Program-made: the position numbers and the translations under genes
Shown: piece by piece, positions 1 through 7,341 of the stretch
How the letters are laid out: every line of letters starts with the position of its first letter
Numbering within the stretch: the stretch's first letter is position 1
The notes under the pieces: model-generated
The model's input: the letters and a program-made list of their open reading frames with translations, nothing else
Database searches by the model: none
What the model was told of the DNA's origin: nothing
NCBI GenBank assembly: GCA_910586835.1
Contig: CAJUJU010000038.1
Coordinates: forward strand, 1 to 40,503
Direction of reading: 5' to 3'
DNA: 40,503 nt
Origin: an uncultured Acetatifactor sp.
GTDB lineage: Bacteria > Bacillota > Clostridia > Lachnospirales > Lachnospiraceae

Positions 1-172
1 CCTCGTTCGCGTTGCTCGTCATAAGCTCTTTTCCGCCTTCGCCCGTGCCAGCACGGCTTCGGCTTCTCTTCGCTTCTGACTCTGCTGATTCGCGCATGCT
101 CGACTGTCGTCTCGCTGTCGCGGCGTTCGTCAAACGCTCGTGCAAGCACGGCGTTTTCCTCTCTGCTCGCGC
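1..172. other. structured GC-rich intergenic DNA, no gene seen
   Basis: No convincing gene is visible. Two short hairpins share the pattern CGTGC-NN-GCACGG: one at 43-56, and one at 132-156 where AAACGC and GCGTTT extend the stem with a single unpaired T. The stretch is rich in CG and in TCG/CGC trinucleotides, unlike the coding DNA nearby. A reading frame exists on the plus strand but it is Arg/Ser-rich, has no ribosome site and runs into the HU terminator. It may be a dispersed intergenic repeat like the palindromic block near 7.2-7.3 kb. Confidence 0.4.
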
Positions 173-201
173 AAAAAACGGAGAACCTGGGAGGTTCTCC
201 G
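173..201 (-). terminator. rho-independent terminator of the HU gene
   Basis: A perfect 9-bp stem (CGGAGAACC with GGTTCTCCG) closes a 5-nt loop and is followed on the minus strand by six T residues. It lies 18 nt after the HU stop codon, so HU is transcribed as a short single-gene unit with its own promoter. Confidence 0.92.
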
Positions 202-219
202 TCGATGTCAAAGATAAAC

Positions 220-492
220 TTAGTTCAGCATGTCCTTTAAAGCCTTGCCGGCCTTAAACTTGGGCGCCTTGGAAGCTGCGATCTTGATCGTCTCCTTGGT
301 CTTGGGATTTCTTCCCTCTCTGGCTGCTCTCTCGGATACCTCAAAAGTACCGAAACCAACCAGCTGAACCTTTCCGCCCTTCTTAAGCTCATCAGCAACA
401 ACATCCGTAAAAGCCTTCAGTACCTTTTCAGCGTCCTTCTTGGATACCTCTGCCTGCTCAGCCATAGCTGCAACTAACTCTGTCTTGTTCAT
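220..492 (-). CDS. hup: HU family DNA-binding protein
   Basis: Small histone-like protein that binds and bends DNA as a dimer and compacts the nucleoid. The 90-residue product has the full HU fold: N-terminal helices starting MNKTELVAAMAEQA, then the signature GFGTFEVSERAAREGRNPKT in the beta-arm region, and a Lys-rich C-terminus ending KALKDMLN. Length is normal for the family. The ATG was chosen because AGGAGG lies 8 nt upstream; a longer in-frame extension would start inside the promoter -35 box and is excluded. It has its own strong promoter and terminator, as expected for an abundant protein. The neighbouring lipoprotein gene lies upstream in the same direction but appears to be a separate unit. 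Confidence 0.97.
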   Translation of the reverse strand: MNKTELVAAMAEQAEVSKKDAEKVLKAFTDVVADELKKGGKVQLVGFGTFEVSERAAREGRNPKTKETIKIAASKAPKFKAGKALKDMLN

Positions 493-568
493 ATTGAACT
501 CCTCCTGTATGAGTTTTCTTTTTTTGTATTTTCCAGATGCTTCTAAACTCGCGAAACGTCTATACATA

Positions 569-597
569 TTTATATCTGTTTTTCTATGGTTTGTCAA
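569..597 (-). promoter_or_regulatory. sigma-A promoter of HU
   Basis: On the minus strand a perfect -35 TTGACA (592-597) is followed after 17 nt by TATAAA (569-574), five of six matches to consensus. It gives a leader of about 70 nt before the HU start codon. Confidence 0.85.
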
Positions 598-681
598 GGC
601 ATTTTGTATGCATCAGCCCAACAATTTGGGCAGAAATCAACCGGCTGCACGGTTTCCGGCATCTCAGGTATCAGTTCCGGT

Positions 682-2076
682 TCAGTTCTGCGTACCGTTT
701 GACGACGTGGTGCCATTGGCCGAAACCGTACCGCTCTTTACCAGATCCGCAAAGGAATAAGAAATATCCTTCTCCTCCGCGTCAACCTGAATGGTATAGC
801 TTCTGGTCTCACAGCCGGTCTGCCTCAGCGTGATCACATGAGTTCCCGCCACCTTCCGGAAGCTGCAGGGAGAGATGCCCACATAGTTGCCGTCCAGATA
901 CACCTCCGCCTTTTCCGGCGCGTCAACATGTACCTTGTAATAGTCTGTTACCGTGGGGGTGGAAGAACTGGAAGAGCTGCTTTCCTCCTCTGTTTCCCTG
1001 TTGATTTCCAGCACAATGTTGATGCCGGCGGATTCCTGGGACACACTGATATACCGTGTTACCGACTGATACCCCTCCGCCCTGGCAATGATCTGATGAA
1101 TTCCGTAGATCAGGCTGACGGGACCGGAGGTATCCGCCTTGGCACCATCCACATACAGCTCCGCGTAAGAGGGATCCATGGAAAAGAGGACCATGCCGTA
1201 CTGGGGTTCCGGAATCTCCAGATCCCCGATATCCAACGTGACCTCCTCATTCCGGTTGATGATGACACTCTTTATGCCTCCGCCGCCCTTATGGCTGATG
1301 CTGACCTGATAGCTTCCCTCCGGCACCAGAAGAAGCATGTCCTCCGTAATCCTTTGAATCTGGGATTGTCCGATCTCGATCCAGCCGCCCACAAAGTTCT
1401 CGTCGTTGGCAAGCCTTAAATATCCATGGCCCTTTTCCACCCGGACAGACAGAATCTGACTGTCGATTCCCTGAAAGCTCAGCACATCCGCAGCATTCAG
1501 ATCCATGCTTTCAATGCCTCTGTTCTCGGAGAGATACTGTGTATTGGAATTCAGCTTGTAGACCTCGGAGCCTATGCTCACCTCGCCCCGCACCGTATTG
1601 ATCTCATAATTTTCCACATCCGAAAATCTCCAGGCGGAAGGCGAAAGCTGCAGGGTGGTGAGATGCTTCTTTGATTTCAGAAAATTCACATCCACGATAT
1701 CTCCTGCCTGTACCTGCTCAAAGGAAATGCTTCCTCCGTACTTGTCATAGAATCTGGTGGTTCCGTCTATGGAAAGCGTATATTTTTTTCCCAGATCCAG
1801 GTTCAGAAACGTGGCCGTACCGTCCTTTTCGCTGCGGTCTACCAAAATGGCAGTGTCCGAGGAATCATAGCTGTCCGGGCCTGTCACCACAAAGCCCGTA
1901 TCCACCCGTTCCGGGGAGGAGGAAGACTCCTCCGTCCCATCCCCCGAAAAGGGCAGCGAGCAGGCCGTCAGCAGTACTGCCGTCAGCACTGCCAGAATTC
2001 CTGCCAACGCCCTGTTGCCTTTACTTTCTGTTATCTTTCTTTTGTCCGTCACACTCATTCCCTCGCATCTGTTCAA
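682..2076 (-). CDS. PEGA-domain lipoprotein
   Basis: Predicted membrane-anchored extracytoplasmic lipoprotein of unknown function. A basic N-terminus, a hydrophobic stretch and the lipobox LLTAC (Cys39) mark a type II signal peptide, followed by a Ser/Glu-rich linker. Residues 60-290 form a beta-rich region I cannot assign. Two PEGA repeats follow (about 294-357 and 379-443), each with the AELYVDG/AEVYLDG and GxHxI core typical of surface-layer-like PEGA modules; they are separated by a Ser run. The TTG start at 2076 overlaps the TGA of the upstream CotS-like gene by 4 nt; an ATG at 2058 is an alternative but its GAGGG lies too close. The overlap implies translational coupling and one operon. 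PEGA domains are thought to bind carbohydrate or the wall; no enzyme motif is visible. Confidence 0.85.
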   Translation of the reverse strand: MNRCEGMSVTDKRKITESKGNRALAGILAVLTAVLLTACSLPFSGDGTEESSSSPERVDTGFVVTGPDSYDSSDTAILVDRSEKDGTATFLNLDLGKKYTLSIDGTTRFYDKYGGSISFEQVQAGDIVDVNFLKSKKHLTTLQLSPSAWRFSDVENYEINTVRGEVSIGSEVYKLNSNTQYLSENRGIESMDLNAADVLSFQGIDSQILSVRVEKGHGYLRLANDENFVGGWIEIGQSQIQRITEDMLLLVPEGSYQVSISHKGGGGIKSVIINRNEEVTLDIGDLEIPEPQYGMVLFSMDPSYAELYVDGAKADTSGPVSLIYGIHQIIARAEGYQSVTRYISVSQESAGINIVLEINRETEEESSSSSSSTPTVTDYYKVHVDAPEKAEVYLDGNYVGISPCSFRKVAGTHVITLRQTGCETRSYTIQVDAEEKDISYSFADLVKSGTVSANGTTSSNGTQN

Positions 2077-3071
2077 TTTACCACATCTCTGAACACTTCA
2101 TTCAGAAAATGCTGTTTTTCCTTTTCCTGTGCTATCAGTTTTTCCAGTTTCTCCTGATTTTTTCCGGGAATCCACGCCTTTCCGGAATTATAGTAAAAAT
2201 TAACTATTTTCCAGAACTTCTCCGGATATGCCAACCGGTAATACAGATCAATTCTGCTGCGGGCCGATACAGGTCTCTCCCTGGAATACGCCTGCAGCAG
2301 CTCCGTCCCAAGAGAAACGGACCAGTTTCCCTTCTCCAGCAGCTTCCGCAGAAGAAGATAAAGGTCTCTGACAGGATCATCGGGCAGACATCGCTCAAAG
2401 TTTACCACAAACCACCCGCCTGTGCCCATCAGAATATTGTGATACTGATAGTCTCCGTGACAGAAGGATATCTTATCCCCCGTCTGCGACTGGTTTCCGC
2501 CAAATGCCTCACTGTACCGGCTCCAGTCCTCCGTCACCTCCAGCGCCTGCTCCAGGAAATAGTCGCAGGCCCCCAGCAGGCTGATTTCAAACTGCTGCTT
2601 CTGGCCTTTCTGTTTCAGAAACTTGCGCACCTTGCGGATCTCACGGTTATGTTTTTCATATTCCTTCTCAGGGGAAAAGGGTGCGGGAAGTCCCGGCGTA
2701 TCCCCCGGCAGCTCCATGGACTCGTGAAGCTTCGCCAGCAGCTTTACCGCCTGTACACATTCACCCCTGTCATAAATATTACACTCTCTTCCCTCCTGCC
2801 AGGTCTTCAGCACATAAGCCGTTCCGTCTCCCTCTCTGACAAGAAGCTCTCCCTCCCGGGTGGGAATCATACTCTCCGCCCGTACCGCGCCTCCGGCGGC
2901 AACTGCGGCAAGCAGACTGTTCTGAAGCCTGGCCCGCTCGCCGTTGCCTGTATATTCCTTCAGTATCAGGCAACCTCTGTCCGTGTCGCACACAATCGCG
3001 CCCCGCCCCTTTCTGGTTCGAAGCACCTCTATATCATACTGTTCCAGTAATTCCACTGCCCTGTCGTTCAC
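2073..3071 (-). CDS. CotS/YsxE-family spore coat protein (kinase fold)
   Basis: Member of the CotS/CotI group of spore-coat proteins, which share the aminoglycoside-phosphotransferase kinase fold. Visible are the N-lobe Lys in LILKEY (about residue 38), the catalytic-loop motif CHGDYQYHNIL (204-214) and the region FVVNFERCLPDDPVRDL (221-237). The metal-binding Asp expected in the DFE/DFD position is Asn224, so kinase activity may be lost, as is plausible for a structural coat protein. The GTG start is preceded by GGAGG at 8 nt. A sequence matching a sigma-K -10 element lies about 75 nt upstream, in keeping with late mother-cell expression. The PEGA lipoprotein is coupled downstream. Family assignment is good; an unrelated small-molecule kinase is the main alternative. 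Confidence 0.8.
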   Translation of the reverse strand: MNDRAVELLEQYDIEVLRTRKGRGAIVCDTDRGCLILKEYTGNGERARLQNSLLAAVAAGGAVRAESMIPTREGELLVREGDGTAYVLKTWQEGRECNIYDRGECVQAVKLLAKLHESMELPGDTPGLPAPFSPEKEYEKHNREIRKVRKFLKQKGQKQQFEISLLGACDYFLEQALEVTEDWSRYSEAFGGNQSQTGDKISFCHGDYQYHNILMGTGGWFVVNFERCLPDDPVRDLYLLLRKLLEKGNWSVSLGTELLQAYSRERPVSARSRIDLYYRLAYPEKFWKIVNFYYNSGKAWIPGKNQEKLEKLIAQEKEKQHFLNEVFRDVVN

Positions 3072-3144
3072 TGACCGCCCCTCCTGATAGTCCTGGTGTA
3101 CTGTCTGGCCTGTTCCGGCTCCCGGTCTCAGGTCAGGTCTAATC

Positions 3145-3153
3145 TATCATATG
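3145..3153 (-). promoter_or_regulatory. possible sigma-K-type -10 element upstream of the coat gene
   Basis: Minus-strand CATATGATA fits the sigma-K -10 pattern CATANNNTA exactly, with an AC dinucleotide about 17 nt upstream. The match is short and could be chance; the argument rests on its position ahead of a CotS-like gene and on the lack of a good sigma-A promoter there. Confidence 0.35.
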
Positions 3154-3173
3154 AAAGGGGGTTAAAAAGTATG

Positions 3174-4520
3174 TTACATTAATTTCCTTGCCTGCGCCAT
3201 TAATTTTTCGGCGGTATTGCAGTCAGGATCCTCCAGCACCAGCTCAAGCAGATTCTGCAGCACCCCGCCCAGCTCCTTCCCCGGCTTCATCCCCGCCGCA
3301 ATCAGATCCGTGCCCGATACCGCGAGCGTCTTCAGGGAAACGCACTGTTTTTCCTCCAGCATCCTTGCATAAAGCTGCTTCCAGTTTTCCAGCCTTTCTA
3401 TCTTCTCCCGGCGCAGATAGTCGCTCTGCGCACGGATATCCGCATATCTCACTTCAAAAACAGCAGGAAAGAGATCCTCTCCCAGCTTGTTGACCATGCG
3501 CCGTATTCTCTTCATGGAAGGGTCAAGGTCTGTGCCATAATCGTGATACAGCACCAGCCGGCTCACCATATTGATGGTATCGTTGTCAAATTTCAGCCGG
3601 CGCAGGATGTTCTGCGCCATATCCGCTCCCAGGGAAGCATGTCCGTGAAAATGTGTTATCCCTTCCTCATCCACCGTCATCGTGTCGGGCTTGCCGATAT
3701 CATGAAAAAGCATGGTCAGCCGCAGCACCTTGTCATCCCTCACCTCCTGCAGCGCGCGAAGCGTGTGCTCTCCCACGCTGTATGCGTGGTGCGGATGATG
3801 CTGCTGCGTCTCCATGGCCCGGTCAAATTCCGGCAGAAACACCCTTGTAACCCCCAGATAATACGCCTCCCGCAGATACTCCGGGTGGGGCGACACCATC
3901 ATCTTCACCAGCTCCGCCTGAATACGTTCCGCACTGATCTTTTTCAGGGCAGGGGCAAGTCTCCGAATCTCCTCCCTGGCCCCGCCGTCGATCTGATATC
4001 CCAGCTGTGCGGAAAAACGGATTGCGCGCAGAATCCGCAGCGCATCCTCACCGAAGCGCTCTGCGGGCTTTCCCACACACCGGATGATCCCGGCCTTCAT
4101 GTCATCCATTCCCCCGAAAAGGTCTATCAGGCCCTTTTCCTCATTATACGCCATGGCATTGATGGTAAAATCCCTGCGCTTCAGATCCTCCTCCAGATCA
4201 GAGGTAAAGGCAACCTCCCTGGGATGACGGCTGTCCTCATATGTTCCGTCAATCCGGTATGTGGTGACCTCATAGCCCACCCTGTCCCGCATGACCGTCA
4301 CTGTCCCATGCTGCAGGCCGGTATCAATGGTGCGCGAAAAAAGCGCCTTTACCTGCTCCGGCTTTGCCGATGTAGTGATGTCCCAGTCATGGGGGTCTCT
4401 CCCCAGCAGGGAATCCCGCACGCAGCCGCCTACGGCGTATGCCTCGTACCCGGCCGCCTGAATGGTATCTATAATCAGTTTTGCGCCTTCCGGCAGGTTT
4501 ATCCTGACATCAAAATTCAA
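3174..4520 (-). CDS. cca: CCA tRNA nucleotidyltransferase
   Basis: Adds or repairs the 3' CCA end of tRNAs in the cytoplasm. The head domain carries GGCVRD (31-36) and the metal-binding DWD (45-47), then the RRDFTINAMAY motif and a class II neck. An HD domain follows (HHPHHAYSVGEHT and LFHDIGKPD), giving the longer HD-bearing bacterial form; 448 residues is normal for it. The start is TTG with GGGGAGG 7 nt upstream; no in-frame ATG lies near. It follows the HAD phosphatase by 21 nt in the same direction, so the two are probably co-transcribed. Confidence 0.95.
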   Translation of the reverse strand: MNFDVRINLPEGAKLIIDTIQAAGYEAYAVGGCVRDSLLGRDPHDWDITTSAKPEQVKALFSRTIDTGLQHGTVTVMRDRVGYEVTTYRIDGTYEDSRHPREVAFTSDLEEDLKRRDFTINAMAYNEEKGLIDLFGGMDDMKAGIIRCVGKPAERFGEDALRILRAIRFSAQLGYQIDGGAREEIRRLAPALKKISAERIQAELVKMMVSPHPEYLREAYYLGVTRVFLPEFDRAMETQQHHPHHAYSVGEHTLRALQEVRDDKVLRLTMLFHDIGKPDTMTVDEEGITHFHGHASLGADMAQNILRRLKFDNDTINMVSRLVLYHDYGTDLDPSMKRIRRMVNKLGEDLFPAVFEVRYADIRAQSDYLRREKIERLENWKQLYARMLEEKQCVSLKTLAVSGTDLIAAGMKPGKELGGVLQNLLELVLEDPDCNTAEKLMAQARKLM

Positions 4521-4541
4521 ATTAACACCTCCCCAATCCTC

Positions 4542-5351
4542 TTACCCGAAAAATTCATGGATGACACGCACCACCCCGTCTTCATCATTCGTAGACGTGA
4601 CGTAATCTGCAGAGTCCTTCACTGCCTGCCAGGCATTTCCCATGGCCACGCCCACACCCGCAAACCGAAGCATCGGAATATCATTGTAGCCGTCCCCGCA
4701 GCAAACCGTATTTTCCCGCCTGACCCCGATTGCAGGCAGCACTCTTTCCAGAGAAGTGGCCTTATTCACATCTTTTGGCATGACCTCGATGAAAAACGGC
4801 TCCGAACGATAAACGCTGATGGAACCTTCATATTTTTCCTGCAGCTGCCCTTCCAGCTGTTCTGCCTTCTCCGGTTCCGCTGTCATCAGACATTTGTTTA
4901 CCTCAAAGTCTACAAATTCCGTAAAATTCGTGACCGTCCTCACCGGCATCCCATTGATGCGGGATTCCAGATCCACATACTGATCCGAAGGAAAAGCCGA
5001 GATCACTTCTCCTCCCAGGTAGGTGACCAAACCGCAGCCGTTCCTTTTGGCAAAACCATACAAGCCGGGAAGAATGGCCGCCGGAAGCACTCTCTGATAT
5101 ACAATCTCCCCCGTACGACACTCTACAATTCGGGCGCCGTTATAGGAGAGCAGATAACCCCCGTACCTCTCAAGCTCCAGTTCCTCCTCATATCTGCGCA
5201 TTCCCGGCGTAGGACGCCCGGAGGCAAGAATAACCTTGTGCCCCTTTTCCAGCAGTCCGCGTATGGCCTGCTTTGTAGCTGTGGAAATCTCCTTCTTTGA
5301 GTTTGTCAGCGTTCCGTCGATATCCAGAACAATGGCCTTTTCCTCTCTCAT
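4542..5351 (-). CDS. Cof-type HAD-IIB family phosphatase
   Basis: Predicted cytoplasmic Mg-dependent phosphatase of the Cof/YidA type, acting on sugar or nucleotide phosphates; the substrate cannot be read from sequence. Motif I VLDIDGTLTNS carries nucleophile Asp10 and Asp12, motif II is the ASGR region, the type IIB cap occupies the middle, and motif IV is CCGDGYNDIPML near residue 220. The 269-residue length is typical. The ATG is supported by an AGAGGAG ribosome site; an upstream in-frame extension reads backwards through the foldase's acidic tail and an intervening terminator, so it was rejected. The CCA enzyme follows by 21 nt. Confidence 0.92.
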   Translation of the reverse strand: MREEKAIVLDIDGTLTNSKKEISTATKQAIRGLLEKGHKVILASGRPTPGMRRYEEELELERYGGYLLSYNGARIVECRTGEIVYQRVLPAAILPGLYGFAKRNGCGLVTYLGGEVISAFPSDQYVDLESRINGMPVRTVTNFTEFVDFEVNKCLMTAEPEKAEQLEGQLQEKYEGSISVYRSEPFFIEVMPKDVNKATSLERVLPAIGVRRENTVCCGDGYNDIPMLRFAGVGVAMGNAWQAVKDSADYVTSTNDEDGVVRVIHEFFG

Positions 5352-5373
5352 CTGCTCTCCTCTGTTCCTGCAA

Positions 5374-5402
5374 TACAAAAGGCGGTGAGAAGCCCCACCG
5401 CC
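5374..5402 (-). terminator. rho-independent terminator after the foldase gene
   Basis: Stem GGCGGTG/CACCGCC (7 bp, 8-nt loop), followed on the minus strand by TTTTGTATTG. It sits between the parvulin-like gene and the HAD phosphatase and separates their transcripts at least partly. Confidence 0.8.
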
Positions 5403-5427
5403 ATCCTTTGATTCCCTTTGTTGTTTC

Positions 5428-7155
5428 CTATTCCGCAGAAGATTCTCCGCCTCCGCCAGTTGAGTTGTCGGAACCACTGCCTCCGGCGTCATTGTCCTGC
5501 CCATTGTCGGCGTCGCTTCCCTGTGTACCGTCTTCCTCACCGTCCACATTACTTCCCTGTGTACCGTCTTCCTCACCGTCCACATCGCTTCCCTGGCTGT
5601 CGTCTGCGGCGTCTTCCTCACTGCTCTGTGCAGCGTCCAGAGCCGCCTGTACCTTCAGATAGTTCAGATTGCCCTTGGAATCCTTTACCTCATAGCCCTC
5701 GCTGATCTCCTCCAGATACTCATTCAGGGTCTGCTGCAGCAGAGTATTGCTGATGTTGATGCTCCACTGAGGATTGTTCGTTCCCGCATAATAAACCACA
5801 TAGGATGCCTCTCCCTCTCCTCCGGTGATGGATGTGGTATCCCCCACAGCTCTGCCGTCCTCCATCAGCCAGTTGCCCAGAGCCTCCGGCAGCCCACTCG
5901 GAAGCAGCGCTTCATAAAGACCGCCTTCTATGCCCGCAGAGGCTTCATTATACTTGTCCGCGATCTCCGCAAAGCTCTCCTCCGTGGCTGCGCCGCCCTT
6001 CCACTCCTCAAGAACGGCATCCGCCTGCACGGCGGCATCCGCATTCAAAATTACAATCCTGGCATCTACAGACGGCGTTTCGTCCCGGTAGCGATCCAGA
6101 AACTCCGCAACGTAGTACAAATGGCTGTTGGTATTTTCAATGATTGTCGTATCTCCGGCCTTCCTCGATGAATCAAACATCCAGTCCCGAAGCTGACTGG
6201 CCATATTTGCCCTCAGTATATTTTCCGAGAGTTCCCCTTCTGTGGAGATCGTCTTCAGCGCTTCCTCTGCCTCCTCCCGTGCTTCCTTCATGGCAAAGGT
6301 AATCTCCGCCTCAGAAGGCTCATACGCTTTGTCGGCATCCTCGCCGCCTTCCGCTGCCTCTGTTCCTTCCGTCTCCTCCACAGGATCCGCAAGGTCGGTT
6401 GGCTCTGTAGGCAGCTGCGCATTTACAGTGATCAGACGATAGTCCACCGAATCATAATTGTTCTTATTTTCTTCGTAATACGCTGCTATTTCTTCCTCAG
6501 AAGGTTTCTTCTCCTCAGTCACTTTATCATAGTACGCGTTTATCCGAAGCGATTCCATGACGAAACCCTTCAGGCGGGATGCAGTGGCATAGGGCCCGAA
6601 GCTCTGACGGATATACTCCTTTTCAGAGACACCGGCCTCAGCGGCTGCCTTTTTCAGGGACTCCATATAATCCTCATAATCCTGGGAAACGTCATAGGCA
6701 TAGCCTTCCGCCTTGGCCTGATCACCCAGCGCTTTGTTGTTGATGATGCTTTCCATCGTCATCTGCTCAAAGAAATCCTTCCAGGTCATGGTGTCCGAAT
6801 ACATCTGCGCGGACAGGTCTCCGTTCAGATTTACTCCGAACATGCTCATGTAATAGCCGTTCTGAGCGATATAATTATTTTTAATCATATTGTAATTATA
6901 GTCAAACTCAACCCTGGAGATCTTTTCACCCGCCACCTCCACAAAGGTGCCGTTGACAGTGAGATAGGTGCGGATCGGAAAAGACGCCACCAGGCATGCC
7001 AGCGCAACCACGATGACCACTCCGGTGATCGTGCTCATGCGTTTTTCCTTCTCGGCCCTTTTCTTCTCCTCAGCTCTTCTCTGCATCTTCAGGTCATATC
7101 TTGTCAAAATCTTTTCCTGTTTTTCTTCCGTGTTTTCTGATACCTTTTTAGACAT
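5428..7155 (-). CDS. membrane-anchored SurA/PrsA-like peptidyl-prolyl isomerase
   Basis: Predicted foldase for exported proteins, held at the outer face of the membrane. Residues 1-40 are highly charged and cytoplasmic, residues 43-62 form one membrane anchor, and a SurA-N-like helical region follows. A PpiC/rotamase-like domain then runs from about 360 to 470: VDARIVILNADAAVQADAVL, FAEIADKYNEA, GIEGGLYEALLPSG and VGDTTSI. The usual active-site His of the HIL motif is absent (ARIVIL instead), so catalysis may be weak. The last ~55 residues are an acidic Asp/Glu/Gly tail with a tandem repeat. It is not a lipoprotein, unlike classical PrsA. The ATG has GGAG 10 nt upstream; a longer frame starts in the palindromic element and was rejected. 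A terminator follows. Confidence 0.82.
   Translation of the reverse strand: MSKKVSENTEEKQEKILTRYDLKMQRRAEEKKRAEKEKRMSTITGVVIVVALACLVASFPIRTYLTVNGTFVEVAGEKISRVEFDYNYNMIKNNYIAQNGYYMSMFGVNLNGDLSAQMYSDTMTWKDFFEQMTMESIINNKALGDQAKAEGYAYDVSQDYEDYMESLKKAAAEAGVSEKEYIRQSFGPYATASRLKGFVMESLRINAYYDKVTEEKKPSEEEIAAYYEENKNNYDSVDYRLITVNAQLPTEPTDLADPVEETEGTEAAEGGEDADKAYEPSEAEITFAMKEAREEAEEALKTISTEGELSENILRANMASQLRDWMFDSSRKAGDTTIIENTNSHLYYVAEFLDRYRDETPSVDARIVILNADAAVQADAVLEEWKGGAATEESFAEIADKYNEASAGIEGGLYEALLPSGLPEALGNWLMEDGRAVGDTTSITGGEGEASYVVYYAGTNNPQWSINISNTLLQQTLNEYLEEISEGYEVKDSKGNLNYLKVQAALDAAQSSEEDAADDSQGSDVDGEEDGTQGSNVDGEEDGTQGSDADNGQDNDAGGSGSDNSTGGGGESSAE
5516..5587 (-). repeat. 36-bp in-frame tandem repeat (two units) in the foldase tail
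   Basis: Two consecutive 36-bp units, 5516-5551 and 5552-5587, are identical over their first 34 bases, and a third partial unit follows. Each encodes the 12-residue block DGEEDGTQGSxV in the acidic C-terminal tail. The unit is a multiple of three, so copy-number change would lengthen or shorten the tail without breaking the frame. Confidence 0.9.
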
Positions 7156-7197
7156 TAAGAAACGTCTCCTTCCATACTTGCCATGATGGGCCATGCC

Positions 7198-7318
7198 CAT
7201 TCGTAAAACGCCGGCTCTGCCGTCCTTTTACGAATGTCGGGCTCTCGCCCTTTTGTATAATTTGAAAGATGCTCGCGCTGGAAGCATGCTTCCGCACTCG
7301 CATCTTTCAAATTATACA
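7198..7318. repeat. intergenic palindromic element with three nested inverted repeats
   Basis: Three symmetric blocks lie between the oligoendopeptidase and foldase genes. A perfect 11-bp inverted repeat pairs 7198-7208 with 7226-7236. A perfect 18-bp inverted repeat pairs 7254-7271 with 7301-7318, and inside its loop sits a 14-bp perfect palindrome, GGAAGCATGCTTCC (7280-7293). Each 18-bp arm contains TATAAT on the opposite strand. A 61-codon frame crosses the block but is a by-product of the palindromes. The form resembles dispersed extragenic palindromes; it may also act as a bidirectional transcript end. Confidence 0.85.
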
Positions 7319-7341
7319 GCATGGCTCGTTGCTTACGCAAG

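Noticed and set aside
1671..3050. 459-codon plus-strand open frame
   Set aside because: Antisense to the CotS-like gene and the lipoprotein start; no ribosome site and no domain.
3543..5300. 585-codon plus-strand open frame
   Set aside because: It is antisense to the CCA enzyme and HAD phosphatase genes, both certain; the His/Pro/Arg-rich composition is typical of an opposite-strand shadow.
5516..5587. 36-bp repeat as a CRISPR array
   Set aside because: Repeat length fits, but the units are contiguous with no spacers and stay in frame within a gene.
7155..7340. 61-codon minus-strand frame between foldase and oligoendopeptidase
   Set aside because: It lies across the nested palindromes, has no ribosome site and no family resemblance; it is a by-product of the repeat.
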